Below are positions 9,724 to 18,707 of a stretch of 64,000 nt of DNA, in pieces. Source of the DNA: Roseinatronobacter domitianus (GTDB lineage Bacteria; Pseudomonadota; Alphaproteobacteria; Rhodobacterales; Rhodobacteraceae). The position numbers and the translations under genes are program-made. The number at the start of each line of letters is the position of its first letter. Position 1 is the stretch's first letter. The stretch covers positions 44,130 through 108,129 of the forward strand of contig NZ_JALZWP010000011.1 in assembly GCF_023336755.1 (NCBI RefSeq). The letters run 5' to 3'. The notes beneath the pieces are model-generated. The model had not been told where the DNA came from, did not search any database, and saw only the letters and a program-made list of their open reading frames with translations.

Positions 9724-10037
9724 GGCGATATCTCTCGGGAAAAGCGGAAATTTGGCTTGGCTTTCAGGGCGCGCCGATACTGCGCGCGCGGACGATCAGG
9801 GCAGCCGTGCCAAAACCGATCGGTTCTCTCGGGTAAAACGCTGCGGCAGGCGCGCGTGATCTGTCATGTCGAAAAAGCGATACATGCCATGTTAGATACG
9901 CCCATTCCGGCCCCATGGCAACGGTTTCACGTTTGCGCATTTCTTCATCAATAACGCGGTTGCGCCGTGCAGGGTGATTGAGATAAGGCCGCGCGAATGT
10001 TATCGTGCTTTTATCGCAATTTCTGGAGGATCAACCC
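9724..10037. other. Intergenic region between leuC and rsfS
   Basis: About 314 bases between divergent genes. No credible ORF, tRNA or leucine-rich leader peptide is visible on the leuC side. It should hold both promoters, but I cannot assign -35/-10 boxes with confidence. GC-rich runs (GCGCGCGCG near 9781) occupy the leuC-proximal part. Confidence 0.5.
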
Positions 10038-10430
10038 CTGTCCTACTCCGACCCGACCGCATTCGCGGCACACCCCGCCTCTGCCCTGCCGCTGAGCAGC
10101 GCTGCGGTTCTGGAACTGGTTCTGTCGTCCTTGGACGATGACAAGGCCGAGGATGTGGTCCAGATTGACCTCAAGGGTAAATCCGCGATGGCGGACACGA
10201 TGGTCGTTGCCTCTGGTCGATCAACTCGGCAGGTAGCCGCTATGGCCCAAAAGCTGATGGACCGCCTGAAAGAGACCTTCCGCCTGACCGCCCGCGTTGA
10301 AGGCAAAGACACCGGCGACTGGGTGCTGATCGACACGGGCGATGTGGTGGTGCATATCTTCCGCCCTGAAGTGCGCGAATTCTACCAGCTTGAAAAGATG
10401 TGGCAGGATATCGGGCGATCTGGCGCCTAA
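10038..10430 (+). CDS. rsfS: Ribosome silencing factor RsfS (Iojap family)
   Basis: About 130 residues. RsfS binds ribosomal protein L14 and blocks subunit joining when nutrients are short. The Iojap core is clear: DDKAEDVVQIDLKGKSAMAD, MVVASGRSTRQVAAMAQKL and DWVLIDTGDVVVHIFRPEVR. The start is unusual: a strong TGGAGGA site lies 7 bases before a CTG at 10038, whereas the in-frame GTG at 10005 has no site and would place the ribosome-binding sequence inside the gene. I therefore prefer CTG. rlmH follows after 3 bases, the usual rsfS-rlmH pair. Confidence 0.92.
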   Translation: MSYSDPTAFAAHPASALPLSSAAVLELVLSSLDDDKAEDVVQIDLKGKSAMADTMVVASGRSTRQVAAMAQKLMDRLKETFRLTARVEGKDTGDWVLIDTGDVVVHIFRPEVREFYQLEKMWQDIGRSGA

Positions 10431-10433
10431 GCC

Positions 10434-10904
10434 ATGCGCCTGCATATCTGCGCGGTGGGCCGGCTGCGCAAAGGCCCGGAACGCGCATTGATCGACGATT
10501 ACCGCAGCCGCTTTGATCGCACCGGGCGCGCCCTTTCGCTTGGCCCGTGCGAGGAACACGAGATAGATGAGCGCAAGGCGACCAGCCCATCGGCGCAAGC
10601 ACCATTACTGGCACGCGCTGCCCCGGATGGTGCGCATCTGGTGGCGCTGGATGAGCGTGGGGTATCTCTGACATCCCCTGATTTTGCGCGATTGTTGGCG
10701 GAAACCCGCGACCGGGGCACACGCGACATGGCGTTTCTCATAGGCGGAGCAGATGGGCTAAGCCCGGAAATGCGCGCGCAGGCCGATACCTTATTGTCTT
10801 TTTCGCAGATGGTGTGGCCGCATATGCTGGCGCGCGTTATGCTGGCAGAACAGATTTACCGCGCCGCGACCATTCTGTCGGGTAGTCCCTATCATCGGGA
10901 ATGA
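10434..10904 (+). CDS. rlmH: 23S rRNA (pseudouridine1915-N3)-methyltransferase
   Basis: 156-residue SPOUT methyltransferase that methylates pseudouridine 1915 of 23S rRNA on assembled 70S ribosomes. Features seen: N-terminal MRLHICAVGRLRKGPE, the knot region LIGGADGLS with SAM-binding glycines, and the C-terminal RVMLAEQIYRAATILSGSPYHRE that is nearly invariant in the family. Length matches the usual 155-160 residues. It follows rsfS by 3 bases; both act on the large ribosomal subunit. Confidence 0.97.
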   Translation: MRLHICAVGRLRKGPERALIDDYRSRFDRTGRALSLGPCEEHEIDERKATSPSAQAPLLARAAPDGAHLVALDERGVSLTSPDFARLLAETRDRGTRDMAFLIGGADGLSPEMRAQADTLLSFSQMVWPHMLARVMLAEQIYRAATILSGSPYHRE

Positions 10905-10980
10905 AAAAGCCAGAATGCGCGGCAGCGGCCCTTGAGGACATCGAACAAGGGTTGCGCCATAGCCTCATACAGGCCTATTT

Positions 10981-11886
10981 TTACCAGCCATCGGCATTGC
11001 GGCTGCCAAATTTCTCGACCAGAAAATCAATCAGCGCACGGACCTTGGGCTGGGTGTAGCGGCCCGACGGGTAGACCGCGTGCAAGCCCTGCACATCGCG
11101 TGGCAGGTCAGGGATGACATCTTCAACCATTCCCGATTTCATGGCATCCGCATAAAGGAAGCTGGGCAAATAAGCGATGCCAAGCCCGTTGATTGCCGCT
11201 GTCAGCAGCGACTGCCCGTCATTGACAGAGAACCATGTTGCCGAACGCACTTGCCGCACTTCACCCGATGGGGCGGTGATCTTCCACATCGAAGACGCGG
11301 CATTGTGCGAATAATAGAGCAAGCGGTGCGCGTTCAGATCATCCAGCCGGTCTGGACGGCCATGTTCCGCCAGATAGGCGGGCGATGCGATCAGGCGCTG
11401 TGTGGTTTCACAAACCTTGCGGGCGCGCAAGGTGCTATCATCCATCTCGCCCATGCGGATGGCCAGATCGAACCCTTCGGAGATGAGTTCGACATAGCGG
11501 TTTTTCAGCACCATATTGACCGAGACATCAGGGTAACGGTTCAGGAACTCGCCCAAAATCGGGGACAGATGGGTGGCCCCGAAATCTGTTGGCACCGCCA
11601 GCCGCAACACACCCGAAGGGGCCGATTGCATGGCAGTGACAAGGCTGTCGGCTTCGCCTGCATCGTTCAGCACGCGCCGGGCGCGGTCATAATAGGCAAG
11701 GCCAATATCTGTGGGGCTGACGCGACGGGTGGTGCGGTTCAAAAGCCGCGCTCCCAGACGGGTTTCCAGCGAGGACACATGCTTGGACACCGCGGATTTT
11801 GAAATCCCCATCTTTCGCGCCGCATCGGTAAAGCCGCCTTGGTCTACCACCGTGGCAAATGCTTCCATCTCGGTCAGTCTGTCCAT
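10981..11886 (-). CDS. LysR-family transcriptional regulator
   Basis: 301 residues. The N-terminal winged helix-turn-helix (MDRLTEMEAFATVVDQGGFTD, then SKSAVSKHVSSLETRLGARL at about 30-50) is typical of the CrgA-like LysR branch, followed by a periplasmic-binding-type effector domain (GVLRLAVPTDFG near 92). ATG at 11886 is preferred over a GTG two codons earlier because TTGAGG lies 7 bases before it. The gene faces away from clpB and is convergent with rlmH, so no target is obvious from context; such regulators often act on a divergent neighbour, which here would be clpB, but that is unlikely. Confidence 0.88.
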   Translation of the reverse strand: MDRLTEMEAFATVVDQGGFTDAARKMGISKSAVSKHVSSLETRLGARLLNRTTRRVSPTDIGLAYYDRARRVLNDAGEADSLVTAMQSAPSGVLRLAVPTDFGATHLSPILGEFLNRYPDVSVNMVLKNRYVELISEGFDLAIRMGEMDDSTLRARKVCETTQRLIASPAYLAEHGRPDRLDDLNAHRLLYYSHNAASSMWKITAPSGEVRQVRSATWFSVNDGQSLLTAAINGLGIAYLPSFLYADAMKSGMVEDVIPDLPRDVQGLHAVYPSGRYTQPKVRALIDFLVEKFGSRNADGW

Positions 11887-12022
11887 CGTCACGCCTCAAG
11901 AAACCAATTCAATAGACAGGCATCTTTGTCGCCAATTCAGGCAAGAATGCGGAACAGGCGCGGCTTTCGCGCGACACGTTGCCGGGTGGCATCAAAAAGT
12001 GCGCGGAACTGGCTGTGCCAAT

Positions 12023-12053
12023 CTTGCAACAGTGCCGGGCGCTGCCCACATAT
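12023..12053 (+). promoter_or_regulatory. Candidate heat-shock (sigma-32) promoter of clpB
   Basis: CTTGCAA at 12023, then a 15-base spacer, then CCCACATAT at 12045. This resembles the RpoH pattern (CTTGAAA, 13-15 bases, CCCATnT). It lies 79-109 bases upstream of the clpB ATG, a normal promoter distance, and clpB is a classical RpoH target. Assigned by pattern only. Confidence 0.45.
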
Positions 12054-12131
12054 GGGTCAAGGCCCGCCATGACCTTTGCGCTGCATGTCAGGCAAAGCCG
12101 CGAACCGGGTGCTGAACGAAAGGACAATACT

Positions 12132-14741
12132 ATGAATATGGACAAATTTACCGAACGTGCCCGCGGTTTCATCCAGGCGGCGCAAACCATCGCAATACGG
12201 GAAGACCATCAGCGGCTGGTGCCCGCGCATCTGCTGAAAGCGTTGCTGGATGACAGCGAGGGGATGGCGGCAAAGCTGATAACCCGCGCCGGTGGCGCGC
12301 CGGATCAGGTGGCGCAATCGAACGATCTTGCGCTTGCCAAGCTGCCCAAAGTGCAAGGCGGCGACGGCCAGGTTTACATGGACCCGCAGATGGCAAAGGT
12401 CTTGGACCAAGCGCAGCAGGTGGCGCAGAAGGCAGGCGACAGTTACGTCACGGTAGAGCGATTGCTAACCGCACTGGCGCTGGTGAAGTCTGGCGCCAAA
12501 GACGCGCTGGATGCCGGGGCTGTGACCGCGCAGAATCTGAACACCGCGATTGAAGACCTGCGTAAAGGGCGCACGGCGGACTCGGCGTCTGCCGAAGACA
12601 GTTATGAGGCACTCAAGAAATACGCGCACGACCTGACGGACGCCGCACGCGCCGGCAAGATTGATCCCATCATTGGCCGCGATGACGAGATCCGCCGCGC
12701 CATGCAGGTTTTGTCGCGCCGCACCAAGAATAATCCGGTTCTGATCGGTGAACCGGGCGTGGGGAAAACCGCGATTGCCGAAGGGTTGGCCCTGCGCATC
12801 GTCAATGGCGATGTTCCCGAATCCCTACGCGACAAGCGCCTTATGGCCCTCGATATGGGCGCGCTGATTGCCGGTGCGAAATATCGCGGCGAGTTTGAAG
12901 AACGGCTAAAAGCGATCCTGTCGGAAGTGACCGCTGCCGAGGGCGAAATCATCCTGTTCATTGATGAGATGCATACGCTGGTCGGCGCGGGCAAATCCGA
13001 AGGCGCAATGGATGCTGCGAACCTCATCAAGCCAGCCTTGGCGCGCGGCGAGTTGCACTGCATCGGTGCGACCACGCTGGACGAATACCGCAAGCATGTG
13101 GAAAAGGACGCCGCCTTGGCCCGTCGTTTCCAACCCGTGATTGTCGAGGAACCGACGGTCGAAGACACCATTTCCATTCTGCGCGGGATTAAGGAAAAAT
13201 ACGAACTGCATCACGGTGTGCGCATTTCGGATTCGGCGTTGGTCACGGCGGCGACCCTGTCGCACCGCTACATCACCGACCGTTTCCTGCCCGACAAGGC
13301 CATCGACCTGATGGACGAAGCCGCCAGCCGGCTGCGCATGGAAGTGGACAGCAAGCCAGAGGAACTGGATGCGCTGGACCGCGACATCCTACAAAAGCAG
13401 ATCGAAGCCGAGGCGCTGAAGAAAGAGGATGACGCGGCCTCCAAGGACCGGCTGGAAGGGCTGGAGCGCGAATTGGCAGAGCTGCAACAGCGCAGCGCCG
13501 AGATGACAGCCACGTGGCAGTCCGAGCGCGACAAGCTGGAAGAAGCCCGCCAGATCAAGGAAAGCCTTGATCGCGCGCGGATCGAGCTGGAAACGGCCAA
13601 GCGGACGGGCGATTTCGCCACCGCTGGGCGGCTGCAATACGGTGACATCCCAGAGCTAGAGCGCAAACTGGCAGAGGCAGAAGCGCGTGAGGCCGAGAAG
13701 ATGGTCTCTGACGCCGTGCGCCCTGAACAGATTGCCGAAGTGGTCGAACGCTGGACGGGGATTCCCACGTCCAAAATGCTGGAAGGCGAGCGCGAGAAGC
13801 TGCTGCGCATGGAAGACGAGCTGCGCAAGCGCGTCGTCGGGCAGGACAGCGCATTGCGGGCCGTGGCAAATGCGGTGCGCCGCGCACGCGCGGGGCTGAA
13901 TGATGAAAACCGCCCGCTGGGCAGTTTCCTGTTCCTTGGGCCGACCGGCGTAGGCAAGACCGAACTGACCAAGGCCGTCGCCGCTTACCTGTTCGATGAC
14001 GATCAGGCGATGGTGCGGATCGACATGTCCGAATTCATGGAAAAGCATTCGGTGTCGCGGCTGATCGGTGCTCCTCCGGGATATGTCGGGTATGATGAAG
14101 GCGGTGTTCTGACCGAAGCGGTGCGGCGGCGTCCCTATCAGGTCATCTTGTTCGACGAGGTCGAAAAGGCCCATCCGGACGTGTTCAACGTGCTGTTGCA
14201 GGTGCTCGATGACGGGGTGTTGACCGATGGTCAGGGGCGCACGGTCGATTTCAAGCAAACGCTGATCGTGCTGACCTCTAACCTCGGCAGTCAGGCCTTG
14301 TCGCGCCTGCCCGAGGGGGCCGACGCCGATGCGGCTCGCGCCGAAGTGATGGAAGCCGTGCGCGCCCATTTCCGTCCCGAGTTCCTGAACCGGCTGGATG
14401 AAACCGTTATTTTCGACCGACTGGCCCGGACGGATATGGATGCGATTGTCGATATCCAGATCGGGCGGTTGCTTAAGCGGCTTCTTGCGCGCAAGATCAC
14501 GCTAGACTTGGATGAGAGCGCGCGCGCTTGGCTGGCCGATAAAGGCTATGATCCGGTCTACGGTGCCCGGCCCCTGAAACGGGTGATCCAGCGCCACCTG
14601 CAAGACCCATTGGCACAGTTGCTGCTGGGCGGACAGCTTATGGACGGCCAAACCGTGCCGATCACGTCAGGGCCAGATGGGCTGGTGATCGGGGATCATG
14701 TCGCTGATGATCCCGAAATGCCCAAAGCCGCGCTGCACTGA
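12132..14741 (+). CDS. clpB: ATP-dependent disaggregase ClpB
   Basis: 869-residue Hsp100 chaperone that works with DnaK to dissolve protein aggregates. Domain order: Clp N domain (1-145), AAA+ module 1 with Walker A GEPGVGKT at 206-213, the coiled-coil M domain (about 400-530, rich in Glu/Lys/Arg), then AAA+ module 2 with [10 protein letters not shown] near 604 and the [15 protein letters not shown] pore-region motif. AAAGGAC precedes the ATG at 12132; the frame is open further upstream but that part is not family sequence. A heat-shock-like promoter lies upstream and a hairpin terminator downstream. Confidence 0.98.
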   Translation: MNMDKFTERARGFIQAAQTIAIREDHQRLVPAHLLKALLDDSEGMAAKLITRAGGAPDQVAQSNDLALAKLPKVQGGDGQVYMDPQMAKVLDQAQQVAQKAGDSYVTVERLLTALALVKSGAKDALDAGAVTAQNLNTAIEDLRKGRTADSASAEDSYEALKKYAHDLTDAARAGKIDPIIGRDDEIRRAMQVLSRRTKNNPVLIGEPGVGKTAIAEGLALRIVNGDVPESLRDKRLMALDMGALIAGAKYRGEFEERLKAILSEVTAAEGEIILFIDEMHTLVGAGKSEGAMDAANLIKPALARGELHCIGATTLDEYRKHVEKDAALARRFQPVIVEEPTVEDTISILRGIKEKYELHHGVRISDSALVTAATLSHRYITDRFLPDKAIDLMDEAASRLRMEVDSKPEELDALDRDILQKQIEAEALKKEDDAASKDRLEGLERELAELQQRSAEMTATWQSERDKLEEARQIKESLDRARIELETAKRTGDFATAGRLQYGDIPELERKLAEAEAREAEKMVSDAVRPEQIAEVVERWTGIPTSKMLEGEREKLLRMEDELRKRVVGQDSALRAVANAVRRARAGLNDENRPLGSFLFLGPTGVGKTELTKAVAAYLFDDDQAMVRIDMSEFMEKHSVSRLIGAPPGYVGYDEGGVLTEAVRRRPYQVILFDEVEKAHPDVFNVLLQVLDDGVLTDGQGRTVDFKQTLIVLTSNLGSQALSRLPEGADADAARAEVMEAVRAHFRPEFLNRLDETVIFDRLARTDMDAIVDIQIGRLLKRLLARKITLDLDESARAWLADKGYDPVYGARPLKRVIQRHLQDPLAQLLLGGQLMDGQTVPITSGPDGLVIGDHVADDPEMPKAALH

Positions 14742-14754
14742 CGCAACCAACCAT

Positions 14755-14782
14755 CCCGTCCTGCTGGAACAGGCAGGACGGG
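14755..14782 (+). terminator. Hairpin terminator behind clpB
   Basis: Perfect 10-bp stem CCCGTCCTGC / GCAGGACGGG with an 8-base loop, 13 bases after the clpB stop. No run of T follows (TCGTCC), so it may stop transcription weakly or mainly protect the 3' end. Confidence 0.7.
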
Positions 14783-14869
14783 TCGTCCTATCGTGCCATG
14801 ATGCGCATCAAGGCAGCAGGATACCTTCTCTGCTACAGCTTGGCACTGTAGATGCAGAAAGGCGACGCA

Positions 14870-15232
14870 ATGACAATCGAATACCGCGAAGATGACGCAA
14901 CCCGCACAGCCGAAATCCTTGTCAGCGGCAAGATCACAGTCGAAGACTACATTGCGGCGGTGGAACCAATGCAGGCTTTCATCGACCGCCATGGGACCGT
15001 CAAGTTCATCGAAATCATCGAGAGCTTTTCGGGCGTAGACTCCTTGATACTTTGGCCGGGCATCAAGTTCGACTGGAAGAACATCAGCAAAATCAGTCAT
15101 GTGGCGGTGGTCTCGGACCTTGGTTGGGTCGGGCCGATGTCAAAGGCCGCGGGGGCGCTCATCTCGTCAGATGTGAGATTCTTCGAAATGGATGATCTGG
15201 AAGCCGCGCGGGCATGGGTTAAACAGGCCTGA
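14870..15232 (+). CDS. SpoIIAA-like (STAS-fold) protein
   Basis: 120 residues resembling the SpoIIAA-like family (PF11964), small cytoplasmic STAS-fold proteins often found in proteobacteria, possibly lipid- or partner-binding. Visible features: ILVSGKITVEDYIAAVEPMQ, VKFIEIIESFSGVD, FDWKNISKISHVAVVSDLGW and the C-terminal helix DLEAARAWVKQA. AAAGGCGA precedes the ATG. It follows clpB after a hairpin and stands alone. No phosphorylatable Ser/Thr in the anti-sigma-antagonist position is evident, so a partner-switching role is not implied. Confidence 0.8.
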   Translation: MTIEYREDDATRTAEILVSGKITVEDYIAAVEPMQAFIDRHGTVKFIEIIESFSGVDSLILWPGIKFDWKNISKISHVAVVSDLGWVGPMSKAAGALISSDVRFFEMDDLEAARAWVKQA

Positions 15233-15298
15233 CCCGTGCGACAGCGCCGCGCGTCAGGAAAGGCGTATCCCCCATCGCGCAGCTCTCCCGTCCCAAAG

Positions 15299-15694
15299 TT
15301 ATGACCCGGACACGCCCGGTATAACGCGGTCAAGCGCCTCGGGCACGCTTGCTGCCGTTTGCGGTTTGGGTGCCGTCATATCCGCGATGGCAGATGCAAG
15401 GAAAGTGCTGTAGCGGTCCGGGGCAACGGCCTGCGCCAACACCCCATCGACCGAAACATGCTCCAGCAACGGCGCGACCATGGCTAGATAGGCGTCCTGC
15501 CCGTTTTGCGAAATCAGGAACGTCTTGAGCAGGAACAAGACCACTCCCAGCCCCACAAAATACCGAACGACGCCAGCGGCGAAGGCGACACGCCGATCTC
15601 GCACCGTTGCGCGATATTTCGGATTTTGCTTCAAATGCGCGCGCAGGACCGATTCGCGCCGCGCATCAAAGTCTATCATCTGTTTCGGTGTCAT
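15299..15694 (-). CDS. Hypothetical protein with one membrane segment
   Basis: 131 residues. Basic N-terminal region (about 1-35, ending VRDRRVAF), then one hydrophobic segment AGVVRYFVGLGVVLFLLKTFLIS at about 39-61, followed by a roughly 70-residue tail with GVLAQAVAPDRYSTFLASAIADM. The arrangement suggests a small inner-membrane protein with its tail in the periplasm. Codon use matches the neighbours and the ATG is plausible, but I recognise no family. It lies 87 bases downstream of prmA's start-distal neighbour region and on the same strand as prmA. Confidence 0.55.
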   Translation of the reverse strand: MTPKQMIDFDARRESVLRAHLKQNPKYRATVRDRRVAFAAGVVRYFVGLGVVLFLLKTFLISQNGQDAYLAMVAPLLEHVSVDGVLAQAVAPDRYSTFLASAIADMTAPKPQTAASVPEALDRVIPGVSGS

Positions 15695-15781
15695 ACCCTC
15701 AAACCCCGCAATTGCCGTTTCTGGGCCTTAGAACACCATGGAAATCGGGCACAAACTTGGCGCAGGGCGGGCACAGGCGCG

Positions 15782-16651
15782 TTAGTTTCGCGACAAAGTT
15801 AACGTCGCCCAATCACCGATGTCTTCGCGGTGATGCAACGAGAAGCCCGCATCGAGATAGGCGGCCAGAACGGTCTCGGCCTGCTCCACCAACAGACCCG
15901 ACAGAATGGCATATCCCCCCTGCCCGATCATCCGCCCCATCTCTGGTGCCAGCGCGATCAATGGTCCCATCAGAATATTGGCAAAGACAAGGTCGAAGGG
16001 CGCTGCGGCGATCAGGTCTGGATGGTCAAAGCCCGTGGCCTCCAAGCAGATCACCCGACCGTCCAGCGCGTTGGCAGTCACATTGGCCTGCGCGACCTCG
16101 ACCGCAATGGCGTCAATATCACTTGCCAGAACCGGGTCGGGCCAGATCTTGGCTGCCCCCATAGCCAGAACAGCGGTGCCGCAGCCAATATCGGCCACGC
16201 GCTTGCCCCGAAAACCGTCCGTATCCAGCCGGTCCAAAGCGCGCAGGCAGCCCAGCGTCGTGCCGTGGTGGCCAGTTCCAAACGCCATTGCCGCTTCGAT
16301 CAACAGGCCGACGCGCCCCTCTGGCAACTTCTCGGCGTCATGGCTGCCATAAACGAAGAACCGACCCGCCTCGACCGGCGACAAGTCACGCTTGACCTTC
16401 GCAACCCAGTCAATTTCAGGCAGTTCCGATACAACGAAAGTCTTGGCACCAAAAGCCTGCGCCAGAAGCGTCAGTTCGACATCATCCGGCATGTCGATGA
16501 AATAACCACCGACTTCCCAAAGGCCCGACCCGTCCTCCATCTCGAACACGCCAACGCCGGTGGGTTCGGGGTCCATGTTCTCCATGGCCTCGGACAGCGC
16601 ATAGGCAGCGGCTTCAGAATTCAGCGTCGTGATCGCGGTGAAGGTGGTCAT
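15782..16651 (-). CDS. prmA: Ribosomal protein L11 methyltransferase
   Basis: 289-residue class I SAM-dependent methyltransferase. SAM-binding motif I is VADIGCGTAVLAMGAAKIWP (about 160-179), preceded by AFGTGHHGTTLGCLRAL, a PrmA signature, and followed by NILMGPLIALAPEM, which corresponds to the catalytic NxLxxPL-type motif. It trimethylates L11 in E. coli; the alphaproteobacterial branch is slightly divergent. The start at 16651 gives the family N-terminus MTTFTAITTLNSEAAAYALS; the open frame beyond it is low-complexity G-rich DNA and not protein-like. Confidence 0.93.
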   Translation of the reverse strand: MTTFTAITTLNSEAAAYALSEAMENMDPEPTGVGVFEMEDGSGLWEVGGYFIDMPDDVELTLLAQAFGAKTFVVSELPEIDWVAKVKRDLSPVEAGRFFVYGSHDAEKLPEGRVGLLIEAAMAFGTGHHGTTLGCLRALDRLDTDGFRGKRVADIGCGTAVLAMGAAKIWPDPVLASDIDAIAVEVAQANVTANALDGRVICLEATGFDHPDLIAAAPFDLVFANILMGPLIALAPEMGRMIGQGGYAILSGLLVEQAETVLAAYLDAGFSLHHREDIGDWATLTLSRN

Positions 16652-16689
16652 GGGGCATGCTTTCGCGGCAAGGATACTTCCGCCGCGAT

Positions 16690-16815
16690 ACAGCCGCCCC
16701 CGGCCACGGTCAAGCGCCGCACCGGCCCCAAGACGAAAGTGCGCCCGCGCGTGGGTCGGGCGGCGCGCAAGGGTGGGGGGGGTGGGCGCGACGACCGAGC
16801 CACGCGCGGGCGCGG
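16690..16815. repeat. G-rich low-complexity tract
   Basis: The spacer between msrA and prmA contains, on the plus strand, AAGGGTGGGGGGGGTGGGCG near 16769-16788, flanked by CG-rich direct repeats such as GCGCGGGCGCG. A similar G-tract lies at about 35720-35741. Several G-runs spaced by one or two bases could fold as a G-quadruplex. Confidence 0.5.
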
Positions 16816-17466
16816 TCAGGCCGTCAAACCCACGGGGCAACTCACGCCTGTTCCACCAATCCCGCAATAGCCATTCGGGTTCTTGTGCAAATATTGCTGG
16901 TGATAATCCTCGGCATAATAAAATTCCGGCGCGGGCAGAATTTCCGTCGTGATCGCGCCGTAACCGGCTTGCAGCAAGCGCGGCGCAAAAGCGTCGCGGC
17001 TGGCCATCGCCGCAGCCAGTTGCGTATCGCCATAAGCATACACCCCGGAGCGGTATTGCGTGCCCCGGTCATTTCCCTGCCGCATGCCTTGGGTCGGATC
17101 ATGCCCTTCCCAGAATTTCGCAAGCAAAGCTTCGTAGCTGATCTGGGCGGGATCGAAGATCACGCGCACCACCTCATTGTGGCCAGTCTGACCTGTGCAG
17201 ACCTCTTGGTATGTCGGGTTGGGCGTAAAACCACCCGCATAGCCCACCATCGTCAGCCAGATGCCCTTTGACTGCCAAAAGATGCGCTCCACACCCCAGA
17301 AGCAGCCCATGCCGAACATCGCCTGATCCATGCCCTCTGGCACAGCCGCCTTAAGCGGACGATCCCAGATCGCATAGCGCTCTGCCGTTGCGATCGGGTC
17401 AGCGCGCCCCGGCAAGGCTTGGGCGGCATCCGTCATCTGGATTTTCTTGGGGCTGAAGCCAAACAT
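16816..17466 (-). CDS. msrA: Peptide methionine-S-sulfoxide reductase
   Basis: 216 residues. It reduces methionine-S-sulfoxide in oxidised proteins using thioredoxin. The catalytic Cys55 is in [13 protein letters not shown], and [25 protein letters not shown] is the family's most conserved stretch. Near the C-terminus EDYHQQYL and [14 protein letters not shown] include likely resolving cysteines. An N-terminal extension of about 48 residues is typical of proteobacterial MsrA. It precedes prmA on the same strand, separated by 164 bases of G-rich DNA. Confidence 0.96.
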   Translation of the reverse strand: MFGFSPKKIQMTDAAQALPGRADPIATAERYAIWDRPLKAAVPEGMDQAMFGMGCFWGVERIFWQSKGIWLTMVGYAGGFTPNPTYQEVCTGQTGHNEVVRVIFDPAQISYEALLAKFWEGHDPTQGMRQGNDRGTQYRSGVYAYGDTQLAAAMASRDAFAPRLLQAGYGAITTEILPAPEFYYAEDYHQQYLHKNPNGYCGIGGTGVSCPVGLTA

Positions 17467-17521
17467 CGCGCTCTCCTGTGTTGCTATGCAGTAGATAAAT
17501 CAGAACAGCGCGACTGCAAGG

Positions 17522-18127
17522 TCACTCGCCCGGTCGTGACAAGCTGAACACATCACGCACCACAGCGTAATCCCGATAGCCACACCGGGCGAGCGGCTGA
17601 AACCGCGTAATGTCGAACTTCCCGTCCACCATGCAATCATCGCGAAGGTGGACGCCCATGACCTCGCCCACGACAATGAAATTCGCTTCGCCATCCAACT
17701 GGATGATCTGGCGCATTTCGCATTCCAGCGCAGCGGGGGCATTTGCCACGCGCGACGCGGCGATCACGTGGCAATCTGCGCGCGCAATGCCTGCATGGTC
17801 GAACTCATCCACCTCGCGCGGCCATGCGCCGGAACTTGCATTCATCACGTCGCGGGCCGCAAATTCCACCACGTTCACGCAGAACACGCCGGTTTCACGG
17901 ATATTGGCGACCGAATCCTTGGTGCCGTCCCGGTCTGGCTTTGCACTGGTCGAGGCGAACATGACCTGTGGCGGCGTATAGGCCACGGCGTTGAAAAACG
18001 AATAGGGCGCAAGATTGTCACGCCCGTCGGCACCCCGCGTCGCAATCCAGCCAATCGGGCGTGGCGCGATCACGGCGTTGAACGGGTTGTGCGGCAGGCC
18101 GTGTCCGGCTTTGGGTTCATAGAACAT
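17522..18127 (-). CDS. Flavin reductase family protein
   Basis: 201 residues of the FMN-binding split-barrel flavin reductase-like group. Visible: NAVIAPRPIGWIATRGADGR (10-35, FMN-binding region), NLAPYSFFNAVAYTPPQVMFAS, and KDSVANIRETGVFCVNVV. Such proteins either reduce free flavin for a monooxygenase or bind FMN with unknown substrate. No partner oxygenase lies nearby. AAAGGAAA precedes the ATG at 18127. The gene is divergent from the adjacent GNAT gene with about 70 bases between the starts. Confidence 0.88.
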   Translation of the reverse strand: MFYEPKAGHGLPHNPFNAVIAPRPIGWIATRGADGRDNLAPYSFFNAVAYTPPQVMFASTSAKPDRDGTKDSVANIRETGVFCVNVVEFAARDVMNASSGAWPREVDEFDHAGIARADCHVIAASRVANAPAALECEMRQIIQLDGEANFIVVGEVMGVHLRDDCMVDGKFDITRFQPLARCGYRDYAVVRDVFSLSRPGE

Positions 18128-18200
18128 CGCGGCGTTTCCTTTGATTTGCGCCCAACCTAGCGCCATGCTAACCGCGCCGCCAGACCATGCGGGAAAAGCC

Positions 18201-18707
18201 ATGCAGTTAGCGCGCGAAACCCCGACCGACTGGTGGGAGGTCGAGGCCCTCTACGACCTGTGTTTCGCGCCGGGGCGTGAAGCCTTGTCATCTTACAGGT
18301 TGCGCGACGGCGGCGACCCGGTGGCCGAACTGTGCCTGCTGCTACGCGACGACAGTGGCGTGGCCGCCGCGATCCGCTATTGGCCTGTTCGCGTCGGCGC
18401 GGCGCGCGTGCTGTTGCTGGGGCCAATCGCTGTGCACCCTACTCATCAAAGCGAAGGGCTGGGCGGCTGGTTGATCCGCGAATCGCTGGACCGCGCGCGC
18501 GATCTTGGCTGGACACGGGTGCTGTTGGTGGGCGACGCGCCCTATTACAGCCGGTTCGGCTTTGCCCGCATGCACGACGTAAAAATGCCTCCCCCCACAA
18601 ATCCGGCGCGGGTGTTGGGGCTGGCACTGGTGCCGGGTGCCTGGGACGGGGTTTGCGGTCAGGTGGAAAAGCCAGACCAGCCCTATTCTACCAGCGATGC
18701 AACATAG
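18201..18707 (+). CDS. GNAT-family N-acetyltransferase
   Basis: 168 residues with the acetyl-CoA-binding motif A: LLGPIAVHPTHQSEGLGGWL (about 77-96), and motif B YYSRFGFARM. This arrangement matches the YhbS-like N-acetyltransferases; substrate unknown. ATG at 18201 is preferred because GGGAAAA lies just before it; an earlier ATG at 18165 has no ribosome-binding site. The last 25 bases overlap the 3' end of the convergent ptsP gene, an overlap rather large for this window. Confidence 0.85.
   Translation: MQLARETPTDWWEVEALYDLCFAPGREALSSYRLRDGGDPVAELCLLLRDDSGVAAAIRYWPVRVGAARVLLLGPIAVHPTHQSEGLGGWLIRESLDRARDLGWTRVLLVGDAPYYSRFGFARMHDVKMPPPTNPARVLGLALVPGAWDGVCGQVEKPDQPYSTSDAT

Noticed and set aside
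9265..9954. 229-codon plus-strand frame over leuC
   Set aside because: Antisense to the strongly conserved leuC.
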